Assembly: GCA_016783605.1 (NCBI GenBank)
Contig: JADHWG010000014.1
Span: 1 to 32,741, forward strand
DNA: 32,741 nucleotides
Source of the DNA: Candidatus Omnitrophota bacterium
GTDB lineage: Bacteria > Omnitrophota > Gorgyraeia > Tantalellales > Tantalellaceae
Reading direction: 5' to 3'
Positions 23,789 to 32,741 of the stretch are shown in pieces. The notes under the pieces are model-generated. The model ran no database searches and had not been told where the DNA came from. It saw only the letters and a list, made by a program, of their open reading frames with translations. The translations under genes and the position numbers were made by a program. Position 1 is the first letter of the stretch. Every line of letters begins with the position of its first letter.

Positions 23789-23946
23789 AATTGTGACAAT
23801 ATACAAGAATGGAAAAACACTAAAACGTACAATTAATTAACGTAATCGGTATTATTATCCGTGACAAACAAAACAACCTCGTAGGGGCACGGCATGCCGT
23901 GCCCTTTGTATCACACAAACCACCAATCCCATGAGGGGATTTTTAC

Positions 23947-23993
23947 AAAAAAAACCGCAAAACGAGACTTTCGTCCTATTTTGCGGTTTTTTG
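23947..23993 (-). terminator. intrinsic terminator downstream of the PpiC/SurA-like gene
   Basis: Minus strand aaaaaaccgcaaaatagg...cgttttgcggtttttttt. Confidence 0.8.
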
Positions 23994-24024
23994 AGAAACT
24001 CACCACTGCCTTAACCCTAAAGTC

Positions 24025-24987
24025 TTATTCCTCTTTTTTCGGCATTTTCTCTACGATCTCTGCCTCATATATGGTAACATTTTCCTTCTGGAAGGCGTCT
24101 CTAACCAAGTCTGTAATAATTTTTTGATTTGTTTCTCTCATAAGTTCCGACTGAACCTGCCTGCGGACTTCTTCCAAGGTTTTGTCTTTTACCGGTTCCT
24201 TCTCTTTGACATAGAAAATAAAAAGATCCCCGTCTTTGTTTGTCATTATCTGACTAGTCATTCCCGCTTCAAGCGCGAATAGGGCTTTTTTGTCTTCGGG
24301 GCTAAGACCGTCCAATTCGGGTGAGCCGGGCATGTCTTCCGACATCCAATTATCCGATTTCACCACTTTACGTCCCGCGGTTCTTTTGAACGACTGCCCT
24401 TTGTTTAATTTCGCCAGCATTTTGTCGGCGTCTTTTTGGTTTTTCGGCTTGACGTAGTCGATCTTAACTTTCGCCTTGATCTGATATTTGTTTTTGTTCT
24501 GGATATAATAGTTCTGTATATCTTCTTCCGCTATCAGAACTTGCGCCAATTTGCTTGTTATCAGTTTCTCCGCCAGAATACCTTGTTTCGCCTTTTCGAT
24601 ATCCGCCTTAACGCTTTTGTCTTGCCCCAAGCCTTCTTTTTCAGCCATCTCGGCCAAGGCGATCTGTGCGATGTACTGGCGTATGAAGTTTAAGCGCCAC
24701 TGTTGGCTTGTCTCGAAGTTTTCTTTAAGAAACCGGTTAAGTTTTTGAGCAACACGATTAATTTCCGAGAAATATATCTTTCTCGGACCTATTTCGGCTA
24801 TCAAATAATCACTTTCGTCTACCGGCTCCTTTTGAGGTTCAGCTTTTACGTCAACTTTCGCTTCGGTTTTTTGTTCCGGAACTTCCGCCTTGCGGCTTTT
24901 TCCCCAAGCAAAGCCCGGGGTTTCAAAACACAAAACGCTCGCCAAGAACAAACACACCGCAACAAACAAAACGCTTCTCCTACACAT
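24025..24987 (-). CDS. PpiC/SurA-like periplasmic peptidyl-prolyl isomerase/chaperone
   Basis: Signal peptide; SurA-like N-terminal helices; parvulin-like core and C-terminal LEEVRRQVQSELMRETNQKIITDLV. Confidence 0.7.
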   Translation of the reverse strand: MCRRSVLFVAVCLFLASVLCFETPGFAWGKSRKAEVPEQKTEAKVDVKAEPQKEPVDESDYLIAEIGPRKIYFSEINRVAQKLNRFLKENFETSQQWRLNFIRQYIAQIALAEMAEKEGLGQDKSVKADIEKAKQGILAEKLITSKLAQVLIAEEDIQNYYIQNKNKYQIKAKVKIDYVKPKNQKDADKMLAKLNKGQSFKRTAGRKVVKSDNWMSEDMPGSPELDGLSPEDKKALFALEAGMTSQIMTNKDGDLFIFYVKEKEPVKDKTLEEVRRQVQSELMRETNQKIITDLVRDAFQKENVTIYEAEIVEKMPKKEE

Positions 24988-25180
24988 ATCGCCCCCTCTT
25001 TTTATTGTTACTAAATTATTTTTTTACGACACTTGTAAGTCTATTAGAAACCACCCCCAAAGTCAAGCTACTTATCAGTTTATCCTCCCCTTAGAAAACT
25101 ACCCATTACCAGTAGTGGCACATCGCATGTGCCCATTCGTTATTACAACCTCGTAGGTTGCAACGCGCCCCCGACCGTTC

Positions 25181-25591
25181 TCACCGAAACAATATATATT
25201 TCCTCGCGAAAAAATTCAGGATAAAAACAAATATTGTAGAGATGACCTTTGAATATAAATAATGTATGTTCATATTCTCTGTAAAGAACCAGAGACAATA
25301 TTGATTTAATATGAGTCCCACGATCCCGATCAACACGAAAATCGATATCTCTATTAGCCTGTTCTTGAAAGTTCTCTTATTAAAGACCCACGTAACGTTC
25401 AGAATATAACTTGCCGCCGATCCCGCGATAAACGCGACCGCCGCCGACGTTAGATAATAACGTCTAAAACATTCCGTAAGGATGATCAACAAACCATAAT
25501 CAACCAAATACGCGAGGCCCCCCGCTAAAACATAACGAAGCACCTGTATAAAAATATTTGACGTCGGATCTTTAAAAAGTTTTTTCATCAC
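25181..25591 (-). CDS. GtrA-family membrane protein
   Basis: FIQVLRYVLAGGLAYLVDYGLLIILTE...SYILNVTWVF...NFFARKYILFR. Confidence 0.88.
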   Translation of the reverse strand: MMKKLFKDPTSNIFIQVLRYVLAGGLAYLVDYGLLIILTECFRRYYLTSAAVAFIAGSAASYILNVTWVFNKRTFKNRLIEISIFVLIGIVGLILNQYCLWFFTENMNIHYLYSKVISTIFVFILNFFARKYILFR

Positions 25592-25716
25592 AATTTTTCC
25601 TCGACAGCCCCCTATGAACTGCGCTAAAAATCTTATGGCGGGAACGCCTGGATTCCGCTTTCACCGCCATTTTCACCACCAACAAATTCTTATTGAACCG
25701 GTATACTTTTCAAATT

Positions 25717-26880
25717 TCATGCTTTTACTCCAAATACTCCCTTCATACCACCCAAAATCTCATCAAATGGCACGACATCAACTTGCTTGTGAATCGAATA
25801 GCGACGACTCCCGGGATAAATCACGGCGATGCGTTCCAGATTCAAATATTCAAGTGCCGTTCGAATAGATGTCGTCATTGTCGGGGCATCCTGGCGTTTT
25901 ATTTCTACGCCATATATCCGTCCGCCTTTTAATAATATGAGATCAATTTCTGCTCCTTGATGTGTCGCCCAATAGTAAACATCTTGCGGTTCTACCCAGC
26001 GAATGATTTCCTCTATAACGAATCCTTCCCACGATGCGCCACATACAGGATAACGGGGAAGCTCTTGTTCCGAATTAATTCCAATCAACGCGTGCAAAAG
26101 TCCAGTATCGCGAATATAGATTTTTGGCGATTTCACCTGACGCTTTTTGATGTTAGCATACCACGGCTGAAGCTGGCGAATCATAAATAGTCCCGTCAAA
26201 ATATCTAAATATTTACGAATTGTGGGATGAGTTAGTCCAAGAGATGAAGCAATGGGCGAAGCATTCCATATTCTCCCGTGATTATGAGCTAACATGATCC
26301 AAAATTTATGAAGCGTCACAACCGACACATCAAGCCCCTGCGCTTGACGGAGATCTCGTTCTAGAAATGTTCGAATGAAATTAACACGCCATGCTAAGCT
26401 ATCCTCATCGTTCTTGGCGAGAAACGACAGCGGAAACCCTCCTCTGTTCCAAAGACGCGTTTGTTTCTTTTTCCCCACCTCGGACAACCCAAACCCCTCC
26501 ATTTCGATCAATTCCAGTCGTCCGGCTAACGATTCTGAAGATTGTCTTAATAAATCCTGCGAAGCACTTCCTAAAATCAAAAATTTGGCAGGCAACGGCA
26601 CGCGATCCAACAATACGCGAAAAACCGGAAAAACATCCGGGCGGCGCTGAACCTCGTCAATCACAACAAGTCCCTTCAAATGCTCAAGAGCCGTTTTGGG
26701 AGCTTCAAATTCGATTAGCGTTGACGGATCTTCAAGATCAAAATAATTAGGCGAACGGATATCGACAAACTGCCGCGCCAAGGTAGTTTTACCGCACTGC
26801 CGCGCCCCCAATAAAGCCACAGCCTTGCTTCGATTAAGAGCTTTCTCAATACCCTTTTTATAATAAGCACGTTCAATCAT
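25717..26880 (-). CDS. AAA ATPase with DUF4143 domain
   Basis: KAVALLGARQCGKTTLARQF, LVVIDEVQRRPDVFPVFRVLLDR, C-terminal GAEIDLILLKGGRIYGVEIKRQ. Confidence 0.9.
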   Translation of the reverse strand: MIERAYYKKGIEKALNRSKAVALLGARQCGKTTLARQFVDIRSPNYFDLEDPSTLIEFEAPKTALEHLKGLVVIDEVQRRPDVFPVFRVLLDRVPLPAKFLILGSASQDLLRQSSESLAGRLELIEMEGFGLSEVGKKKQTRLWNRGGFPLSFLAKNDEDSLAWRVNFIRTFLERDLRQAQGLDVSVVTLHKFWIMLAHNHGRIWNASPIASSLGLTHPTIRKYLDILTGLFMIRQLQPWYANIKKRQVKSPKIYIRDTGLLHALIGINSEQELPRYPVCGASWEGFVIEEIIRWVEPQDVYYWATHQGAEIDLILLKGGRIYGVEIKRQDAPTMTTSIRTALEYLNLERIAVIYPGSRRYSIHKQVDVVPFDEILGGMKGVFGVKA

Positions 26881-27227
26881 ATCTCAATAATACCATGAAA
26901 ATTGAAAATGTCAATTACAAATTTCAAAAATTCCCGCACTCCAATCACCTTCCCCGCAGTTTATTCAGCCCCAACAGAAGCCAAAAAACCCATAAATTGG
27001 AAAACGTGCTACAAAAAAAATGTAAGGCGTTAGACCCGCTGCATCAAGCTGGTTTGGTTCGCCCGAACGTCGAAATTGGCTGGGATTCCTGGGAGTCAAT
27101 AGAATATCTTTACTATCTTCCACTTTCTGGCATAGATTCACATAATAGGAACCAAAAAAGTGCAACAAATCACATTTTTTGACCATAAGCCTTGCTTTGT
27201 TGCCTTTTTTGGTGTATATTGTTAGAT

Positions 27228-28538
27228 ATGAAGAGAGATATTTACAATAGTCTTGTGCAATGGAAATCATCCAAAATAAGAAAACCTCTAATCCTTAGAG
27301 GTGCAAGACAAACCGGTAAAACGTATATTCTTAGAGAATTTGGACGAAACGAATACCGGAATGTTCATTATTTTAATTTTGAAGAAAACCCGGAGTTGGC
27401 ACATTTTTTTGAATCAAACCTTGACCCCAAAAGAATTCTTTCGGAATTGTCTGTTTATTGTAAACGGGCAATTAAACCGGCGGACGATCTAATTATTTTT
27501 GATGAAATTCAAGTTTCGAATAAAGCTTTGAATTCTTTAAAATATTTTTGTGAAAACGCTAACGAATATCATATAGCTTCCGCCGGTTCTCTTCTGGGCA
27601 TAAAATTATCTTCGCCAGGGTCTTTTCCCGTAGGTAAAGTAAACTTTCTTAATCTTTTTCCATTAACATTTTTTGAATTTTTGGACGCAATCAATAAATC
27701 CGAATATCGCCAAATGTTAGAAAACGTTAATTCTTTCACCCCTTTAGCAGTAGCATTCCATCAGGATCTGATAAGAATTCTATGCAAGTACTATTTTACA
27801 GGCGGAATGCCGGAAGCAGTGAAACATTATGCCGCTACAACAAATTATACTGAAGTAAGACAAATTCAGAAAGATATTGTCGATTCTTATCTTCTTGACT
27901 TCACAAAGCATGCTCCGGTTCACGATATACCAAAACTTACGCTGATCTGGGATTCTATACCCGCACAGCTCGCAAAGGATAACAAGAAATTTATTTTCTC
28001 TTCTCTCAAACAAGGAGCAAGAGCAAGGGAATATGAAAACGCTCTTATTTGGCTTGATGATACAGGATTGATCTATAAAGTGACGGCTATTGAAAACAGC
28101 CGATTTCCTCTTAAACAATATGCCATTAAAACCTGTTTTAAGGTCTATTATTTAGATATCGGGCTTTTGGGAGCAATGTTCAAAACCCCTATAGAGATAA
28201 CGGTACAAAGCACTTGCTTATTCAACGAATATAAAGGTTCTTTCGTTGAAAACTACGTAGCCCAGCAACTCACTACTGCAATGGACCAAAATATGTATTA
28301 TTGGCGCAGTAAAAACGCAAAAGCTGAAGTAGATTTTCTGTGTGAAATAAATGGACAAATATATCCACTTGAGGTTAAAGCCGGCATAAACCCAAAAAGC
28401 AAAAGTTTAAGATCATACGCTGATAAATTTTCTCCATCATGCCTTATGCGTACAACATTATTAAATTTCAAACAAGATGGTGATATTTGCAACATACCTC
28501 TGTACGCGATCTCCATATTGCCTAAACTATTTCAATAG
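27228..28538 (+). CDS. AAA ATPase with DUF4143 domain
   Basis: MKRDIYNSLVQWKSSKIRKPLILRGARQTGKTYILREFG; DLIIFDEIQVSNKALNSLKYF; EVDFLCEINGQIYPLEVKAG. Confidence 0.9.
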   Translation: MKRDIYNSLVQWKSSKIRKPLILRGARQTGKTYILREFGRNEYRNVHYFNFEENPELAHFFESNLDPKRILSELSVYCKRAIKPADDLIIFDEIQVSNKALNSLKYFCENANEYHIASAGSLLGIKLSSPGSFPVGKVNFLNLFPLTFFEFLDAINKSEYRQMLENVNSFTPLAVAFHQDLIRILCKYYFTGGMPEAVKHYAATTNYTEVRQIQKDIVDSYLLDFTKHAPVHDIPKLTLIWDSIPAQLAKDNKKFIFSSLKQGARAREYENALIWLDDTGLIYKVTAIENSRFPLKQYAIKTCFKVYYLDIGLLGAMFKTPIEITVQSTCLFNEYKGSFVENYVAQQLTTAMDQNMYYWRSKNAKAEVDFLCEINGQIYPLEVKAGINPKSKSLRSYADKFSPSCLMRTTLLNFKQDGDICNIPLYAISILPKLFQ

Positions 28539-28850
28539 AATTTTTTTTGAATTTTCTTTTACAACTGGCTCGAATGTCTGACCGCCTCGTGCTATAATCC
28601 TCCTATTCGTCGGATCACTCACGCCCGATTCGGCATTCGGTCATGACCTTCCCCCCCCAAAATCTCTTCTTTTTTCATTGCTTCTTCCTTAGCCTTATAG
28701 CACCCGCTGTCGCATCTGCTATATTTGTAGGCAAAAAAAATCTATTAACCCCATTCCCTTTTCATCGCTTTAATCTCTCTTATCAATTCGCCTCTCATAC
28801 CGTTTTAATCTAAGTAATACATGCTTGCATCCAATGCGTCATCCTGAGGA

Positions 28851-29142
28851 GGGGCTGTTGCAAAACACCTTTTCCTGTCATCCTCGCGAACAGACTGTGT
28901 CAAAAGTCGGGGGCACTTTTCAAAGTGGAGCGTCGTGTTCGCAGAAACGACAAAAAAAGATTGTCATTCCCACGAAAGTGGGAATCTATGCTATAAAGTG
29001 GAGCAAATTTTTCAAAGAAAACATAAAATTGTACTTTTGACACAGTCTGGAACGCGGGGATCTGTAACATATTGTGTTTCTTAGGCTTATAGATCCCCGC
29101 GTTCGCGAGGATGACATTTTTGGGGTATTTTGCGATTTCCCC
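28851..29142. mobile_element. MITE-like element inserted in a GTCATCCTGAG repeat
   Basis: Ends GGGGCTGTTGCAAAACACC / GGGGAAATCGCAAAATACC (14/19), flanked by GAGGA (28846-28850, 29143-29147); joined flanks rebuild gtcatcctgaggagcgttcttcgcgacgaaggatct. Confidence 0.75.
28891..29049. mobile_element. 159-bp MITE-like element nested in a palindromic repeat
   Basis: Perfect 17-bp terminal inverted repeats cagactgtgtcaaaagt / acttttgacacagtctg, flanked by GAA (28888-28890, 29050-29052). Confidence 0.85.
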
Positions 29143-29459
29143 GAGGAGCGTTCTTCGCGACGAAGGATCTCCGTACTGATTAAGTTAAAATGGTATCATA
29201 TGTGGTTACAGCATAGCATGTGCCATAGCGGTTGTCAGGTTTTTTTCAGTTTTTCAGTTTTTTTTATGTCGAGTTTATGACGTGTTTACACTTTATACTC
29301 TTCATTAACTAATCGCGCAGTAATCGCGCAAATCGTGCACTAATCACGCATTATTTGCGCAATGAATATCTCGCAGATCTTCCTTTGCTTACTGTGGAAA
29401 AAACTTTCTTTTTGACCAACTCTTTCAAATCAGTTAATGCCTGCCGCGATGCTGAGGAT

Positions 29460-29534
29460 TGGCTGGGATGCCTGGACTCGAACCAGAAACGGATGAACCA
29501 GAATCATCTGTGTTACCAATTACACCACATCCCA
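29460..29534 (-). tRNA. tRNA-Gln (CTG anticodon), CCA encoded
   Basis: TGGGATG...CATCCCA acceptor; anticodon stem GATGA-TTCTGGT-TCATC; T arm CTGG-TTCGAGT-CCAG; G discriminator followed by CCA. Confidence 0.92.
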
Positions 29535-29566
29535 GCGGATTTAAGAATAAACACCAGTTCTTCTCT

Positions 29567-29789
29567 ACTAGTGTCCGGTTACGCTGAAAATTAACAAATA
29601 GGGACGCTATAACCCTTTAGTTCTGCGGGCTTTAATTTTAAAAGAGAGATTTTCGAATTCAAATCGATAACAGTAATTATGTCACTTTCTCTTTTCTGTC
29701 ATCCTCGCGAAAGCGGGGATCTATAAGGGTTTTAGATTCCCGCTTTCGCGGGAATGACAATGGTTTTTTTATAACAACCGGACACTAGT
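29567..29789. mobile_element. 223-bp MITE-like element
   Basis: Perfect 14-bp inverted repeats actagtgtccggtt / aaccggacactagt; agttcttc present just outside both ends. Confidence 0.7.
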
Positions 29790-29827
29790 GAGTTCTTCCC
29801 CTCTTTTTCGAAAGGCGAGGAACTTCT

Positions 29828-30001
29828 TTATTTCATCGTGAAAGGAACATTTACGCTTATATTTTTTTGCCGCTTCTTTTTCGTTTTTTTGTCAGAGGTA
29901 TATTTCAAATGTAAGTTTACGAACCTCAAATAATCGTCCATCGACAAACTTTTCGTCGGAGGAACTCGTCCCTTAATAATCGGAAGTTTTAATTTTTCCA
30001 T
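29828..30001 (-). CDS. small conserved-looking protein (57 aa)
   Basis: MEKLKLPIIKGRVPPTKSLSMDDYLRFVNLHLKYTSDKKTKKKRQKNISVNVPFTMK; below the ORF-track length cutoff. Confidence 0.6.
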   Translation of the reverse strand: MEKLKLPIIKGRVPPTKSLSMDDYLRFVNLHLKYTSDKKTKKKRQKNISVNVPFTMK

Positions 30002-30077
30002 TTAATACCTTATTTTGTGCTTTTCACTATTTTATCATATATGACACTCGATTCCACCTACTCTGGTGGAATTGGGG

Positions 30078-31757
30078 TTACGCGGTTTTTGCTTCGATTT
30101 TTTTCCATGTGTCTCTTAAGGACACTATTCGGTTAAACACTTTTTGTTCGCTCGAGGAATCTTTCGGGTCGACGACAAAATAGCCTTGTCTTTCGAATTG
30201 ATACCGCACGCCTTTCTCAGCGGTTTTTAAACTTTGTTCCGCGCGGGACGACTTTATTTCTTCCAGTGAATCCGGGTTAATATTGGATTTATAAGTTTGT
30301 CCTTCTTTTGTCTCTTCGGGGTTTCTTTTTGTAAAAAGAGGATCGTATAACCTCACGCTCACTTTTTCAGAATGTTCCGCTGAAACCCAGTGTATTGTCC
30401 CTTTGACTTTTCGACCGTCCGGGGAATCTCCGCCTTTTGTCGCCGGGTCGTATGTACAGCGAAGTTCAGTAACTTCGCCGGTTTTTTTGTCCTTAATCAC
30501 TTCTTGGCATGTAATAAAATACGCGTAGCGCAGCCGCACTTCTCTTCCCGGGGCTAATCTAAAGAATTTTTTGTGCGGCGTTTCCTGAAAATCTTCTTTT
30601 TCGATATATATTTCTCTTGAAAACGGTACTTTTCTTGTGCCTTTGGACGAGTCTTCCGGGTTGTTAACGGCTGTTAGTTCTTCCGTCTTGTTTTCAGGAT
30701 AATTCGTGATGGTCACTTTTAGCGGCCTGAGCACCACCATACGCCGTTCGGCTTTTTTATTCAATTCTTCTCTCAAACCATTTTCAAGCACGCCGAAATC
30801 TATTATGCTGTTTACTTTTGAAACTCCTATTCTCCCGCAAAAGTTCCGGATAGATGCCGGAGTAAACCCCCGTCTTCTAAGCCCCGACAAAGTCGGCATG
30901 CGCGGGTCGTCCCAACCGGCTACATATTTCTCATTCACAAGCTCTAAAAGTTTTCTTTTGCTTAGAACCGTATGGACCAAATTAAGTCTGGCGAACTCTA
31001 TTTGGCGCGGATGATGAACTTTGAGTTCATCGAGTATCCAGTCATATAAAGGACGATTATTTTCAAATTCGAGAGTGCAAACGGAATGTGTGATGCCTTC
31101 AATTGAATCGCTTAAACAGTGCGCGAAATCATACATCGGATAAATGCACCATTTGTCTTTCGTTCTCTGATGCGGTTCTTTTCTTATGCGGTAAAGCGCG
31201 GGGTCTCTCATCAGCAAATTGGGCGATGCCATATCTATCTTTGCTCTTAAAACGCGGGAGGCGTCTTCAAATTCACCCGCCTTCATTCGCTTGAGGAGAT
31301 CCAGATTTTCTTCAATAGTTCTATTTCTGTAGGGGCTTTCTTTCCCTGGCGCCGTAAGTGTGCCTCTATATTCCCGGATCTCGTCCGCCGAAAGATCACA
31401 CACATACGCTTTTTCTTTTTTTATAAGCTCGAGAGCGTATTCGTAAAGTTTGTCAAAATAATCCGAAGCGTAAAAAAGTCTCTCCTCGCAATCGAACCCC
31501 AGCCATTTTACATCTTCTTTTATTGATTCGACATATTCCGCCTCTTCTTTGGTGGGATTGGTATCATCAAATCGCAGGTTGCATAACCCGTTATATTCCG
31601 CCGCTAAGGCGAAATTAAGACAAATGGATTTCGCGTGCCCTATATGCAGATATCCGTTAGGTTCCGGCGGGAACCGCGTATGAACCCGACCTCCGTTTTT
31701 TCCTTCTTTCAGGTCTCTATCGATAATTTCTTTGATGAAATTCGTTTTGTTTTCCAT
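30078..31757 (-). CDS. glnS: glutaminyl-tRNA synthetase
   Basis: [47 protein letters not shown]; start [11 protein letters not shown] at 31757. Confidence 0.95.
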   Translation of the reverse strand: MENKTNFIKEIIDRDLKEGKNGGRVHTRFPPEPNGYLHIGHAKSICLNFALAAEYNGLCNLRFDDTNPTKEEAEYVESIKEDVKWLGFDCEERLFYASDYFDKLYEYALELIKKEKAYVCDLSADEIREYRGTLTAPGKESPYRNRTIEENLDLLKRMKAGEFEDASRVLRAKIDMASPNLLMRDPALYRIRKEPHQRTKDKWCIYPMYDFAHCLSDSIEGITHSVCTLEFENNRPLYDWILDELKVHHPRQIEFARLNLVHTVLSKRKLLELVNEKYVAGWDDPRMPTLSGLRRRGFTPASIRNFCGRIGVSKVNSIIDFGVLENGLREELNKKAERRMVVLRPLKVTITNYPENKTEELTAVNNPEDSSKGTRKVPFSREIYIEKEDFQETPHKKFFRLAPGREVRLRYAYFITCQEVIKDKKTGEVTELRCTYDPATKGGDSPDGRKVKGTIHWVSAEHSEKVSVRLYDPLFTKRNPEETKEGQTYKSNINPDSLEEIKSSRAEQSLKTAEKGVRYQFERQGYFVVDPKDSSSEQKVFNRIVSLRDTWKKIEAKTA

Positions 31758-31771
31758 GGTTTTTTTGTCCG

Positions 31772-32005
31772 TAAGGGCACCCACAAGGGGCTCCCTTTGT
31801 GGGTGCCCTTTTCAATTAATCGGACAAGGCAGGCCTTGTCCCTACGAATAATATAAAACATACCACAACAAATCGTAGGGGCCGGGCCTGCCCTTTTATC
31901 CCCGTCATCATTGATAACCTTTATATGTTGGTGCCATTACAAACGGTTCGTCTTGAATATTGCCCAAAATTTCGTAGGGGCTTCCTTTATGGGTGCCCTT
32001 TTCAT
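31772..32005. repeat. CGTAGGGGC-type palindromic repeats with variant cores
   Basis: gggcacccacaaggggctccctttgtgggtgccc; ggacaaggcaggccttgtccctacga; cgtaggggccgggcctgccc; cgtaggggcttcctttatgggtgccc. Confidence 0.8.
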
Positions 32006-32741
32006 TTTTTTTCCGCCGCTTTTTTCATTCTATCTATTACTATTTCTTTCCCCAAAAGTTCCATTGTCTCAAAAAGTCCCGCGCCGCGCGTTTTGCCGCT
32101 TATCGCCATACGCGCCGGGTGAATTATCTGGGCGGCTTTTAAATTGTTTTTTTCGGCTATCTCTCGACAAATCGTTTCAATATTTTCGTGGGTAAAATCA
32201 ACAGGTGCTTCTAACTTTTCCGCGAAAAGTTTAATGTTTTTTCTATTTTCTTCTTTGGAAAGATATTTTCGTTCCCCTTTTTCTTCCACCACAAAATCTT
32301 CCGTAAAAAAATAGTCGGCAAGTTCCACAAATTCTTTTATGGTTTTGATCCTGATCTTGTAAAGCGCTATTATTTTCATCAAATGATCGTCGCTTACCTC
32401 GCTTGTATCCAATCCGTCCAAGGCAAGCCTGGCTTTAATCAAAGGGAAAAGTTCTTTTGTTTCTTTCTTCGCGATATATTCCCCGTTCAGCCATCTCAGT
32501 TTCCGCGCGTCGAACCGTGCTTGAACATCTTTCACATCGGTAAGCTCAAAACGCTTCGCCGCCTCGGAAAGCGTAACAAGTTCAGAGTCTTCTCCGGGCG
32601 ACCATCCGAGAAGTAAAAGATAGTTCACAAGCGCTTCCGGAAGAAATCCTTCTTTTTTGTATTCTTCAACCGAAACCGCGCCGTGCCTTTTGGAAAGTTT
32701 AGCACCGTCAGCGCCCATCATTAGAGGCATATGCGCGAATT
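32002..32741 (-). CDS. gltX: glutamyl-tRNA synthetase, C-terminal part (5' end outside the window)
   Basis: HMPLMMGADGAKLSKRHGAVSVEEYKKEGFLPEALVNYLLLLGWSPGED; class I KLSKR signature. Confidence 0.93.
   Translation of the reverse strand, partial: FAHMPLMMGADGAKLSKRHGAVSVEEYKKEGFLPEALVNYLLLLGWSPGEDSELVTLSEAAKRFELTDVKDVQARFDARKLRWLNGEYIAKKETKELFPLIKARLALDGLDTSEVSDDHLMKIIALYKIRIKTIKEFVELADYFFTEDFVVEEKGERKYLSKEENRKNIKLFAEKLEAPVDFTHENIETICREIAEKNNLKAAQIIHPARMAISGKTRGAGLFETMELLGKEIVIDRMKKAAEKK

Noticed and set aside
28555-28690. TATAAT-like box and hairpin near 28590 as a possible small RNA gene
   Set aside because: No recognizable RNA family signature; evidence too thin to call.
29355-29594. Plus ORF 29355..29594
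   Set aside because: Overlaps the tRNA-Gln on the opposite strand; no protein-like features.

Overview
32.7 kb bacterial window, very rich in palindromic repeats; nearly all genes are on the minus strand. The repeat style suggests a candidate-phylum or Omnitrophota-like organism, but I cannot establish taxonomy. Main content: (1) A complete diversity-generating retroelement (DGR), read on the minus strand: exported FISUMP-domain target (12431-13501), 181-bp variable repeat (VR 12435-12615), MutS-N-terminal-like ORF, 181-bp template repeat (TR 11444-11624), Avd-like four-helix protein, and DGR-type reverse transcriptase (9297-10493). By hand alignment, all 15 TR/VR differences fall at template adenines. 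(2) Three GEMM-I (c-di-GMP-I-like) riboswitch aptamers, each with a downstream intrinsic terminator. One precedes a large surface protein (start 3223); the other two precede a duplicated pair of unusual proteins with a Y1/RAYT transposase fold, a degenerate HUH motif, and a C-terminal transmembrane helix plus coiled coil. One of this pair appears operonic with a DUF2341 surface protein. All three riboswitches, plus two more distal sites, share a promoter module (TTGCCA-N17-TATACT) whose -35 box overlaps a GTGCCTGGCAC palindrome. (3) A dispersed GTCATCCTGAG... palindromic repeat family that fills intergenic space between 3.2 and 15 kb and also sits in frame inside at least two CDSs, including the DGR accessory gene. 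(4) A three-level nest of small inverted-repeat elements at 28.84-29.17 kb with readable target-site duplications. Other genes: DUF1573-thioredoxin-CcdA fusion, TlpA-like protein, GIY-YIG nuclease, orphan HicB, three DUF4143 ATPases, PpiC/SurA, GtrA, tRNA-Gln(CTG), glnS, and partial gltX.
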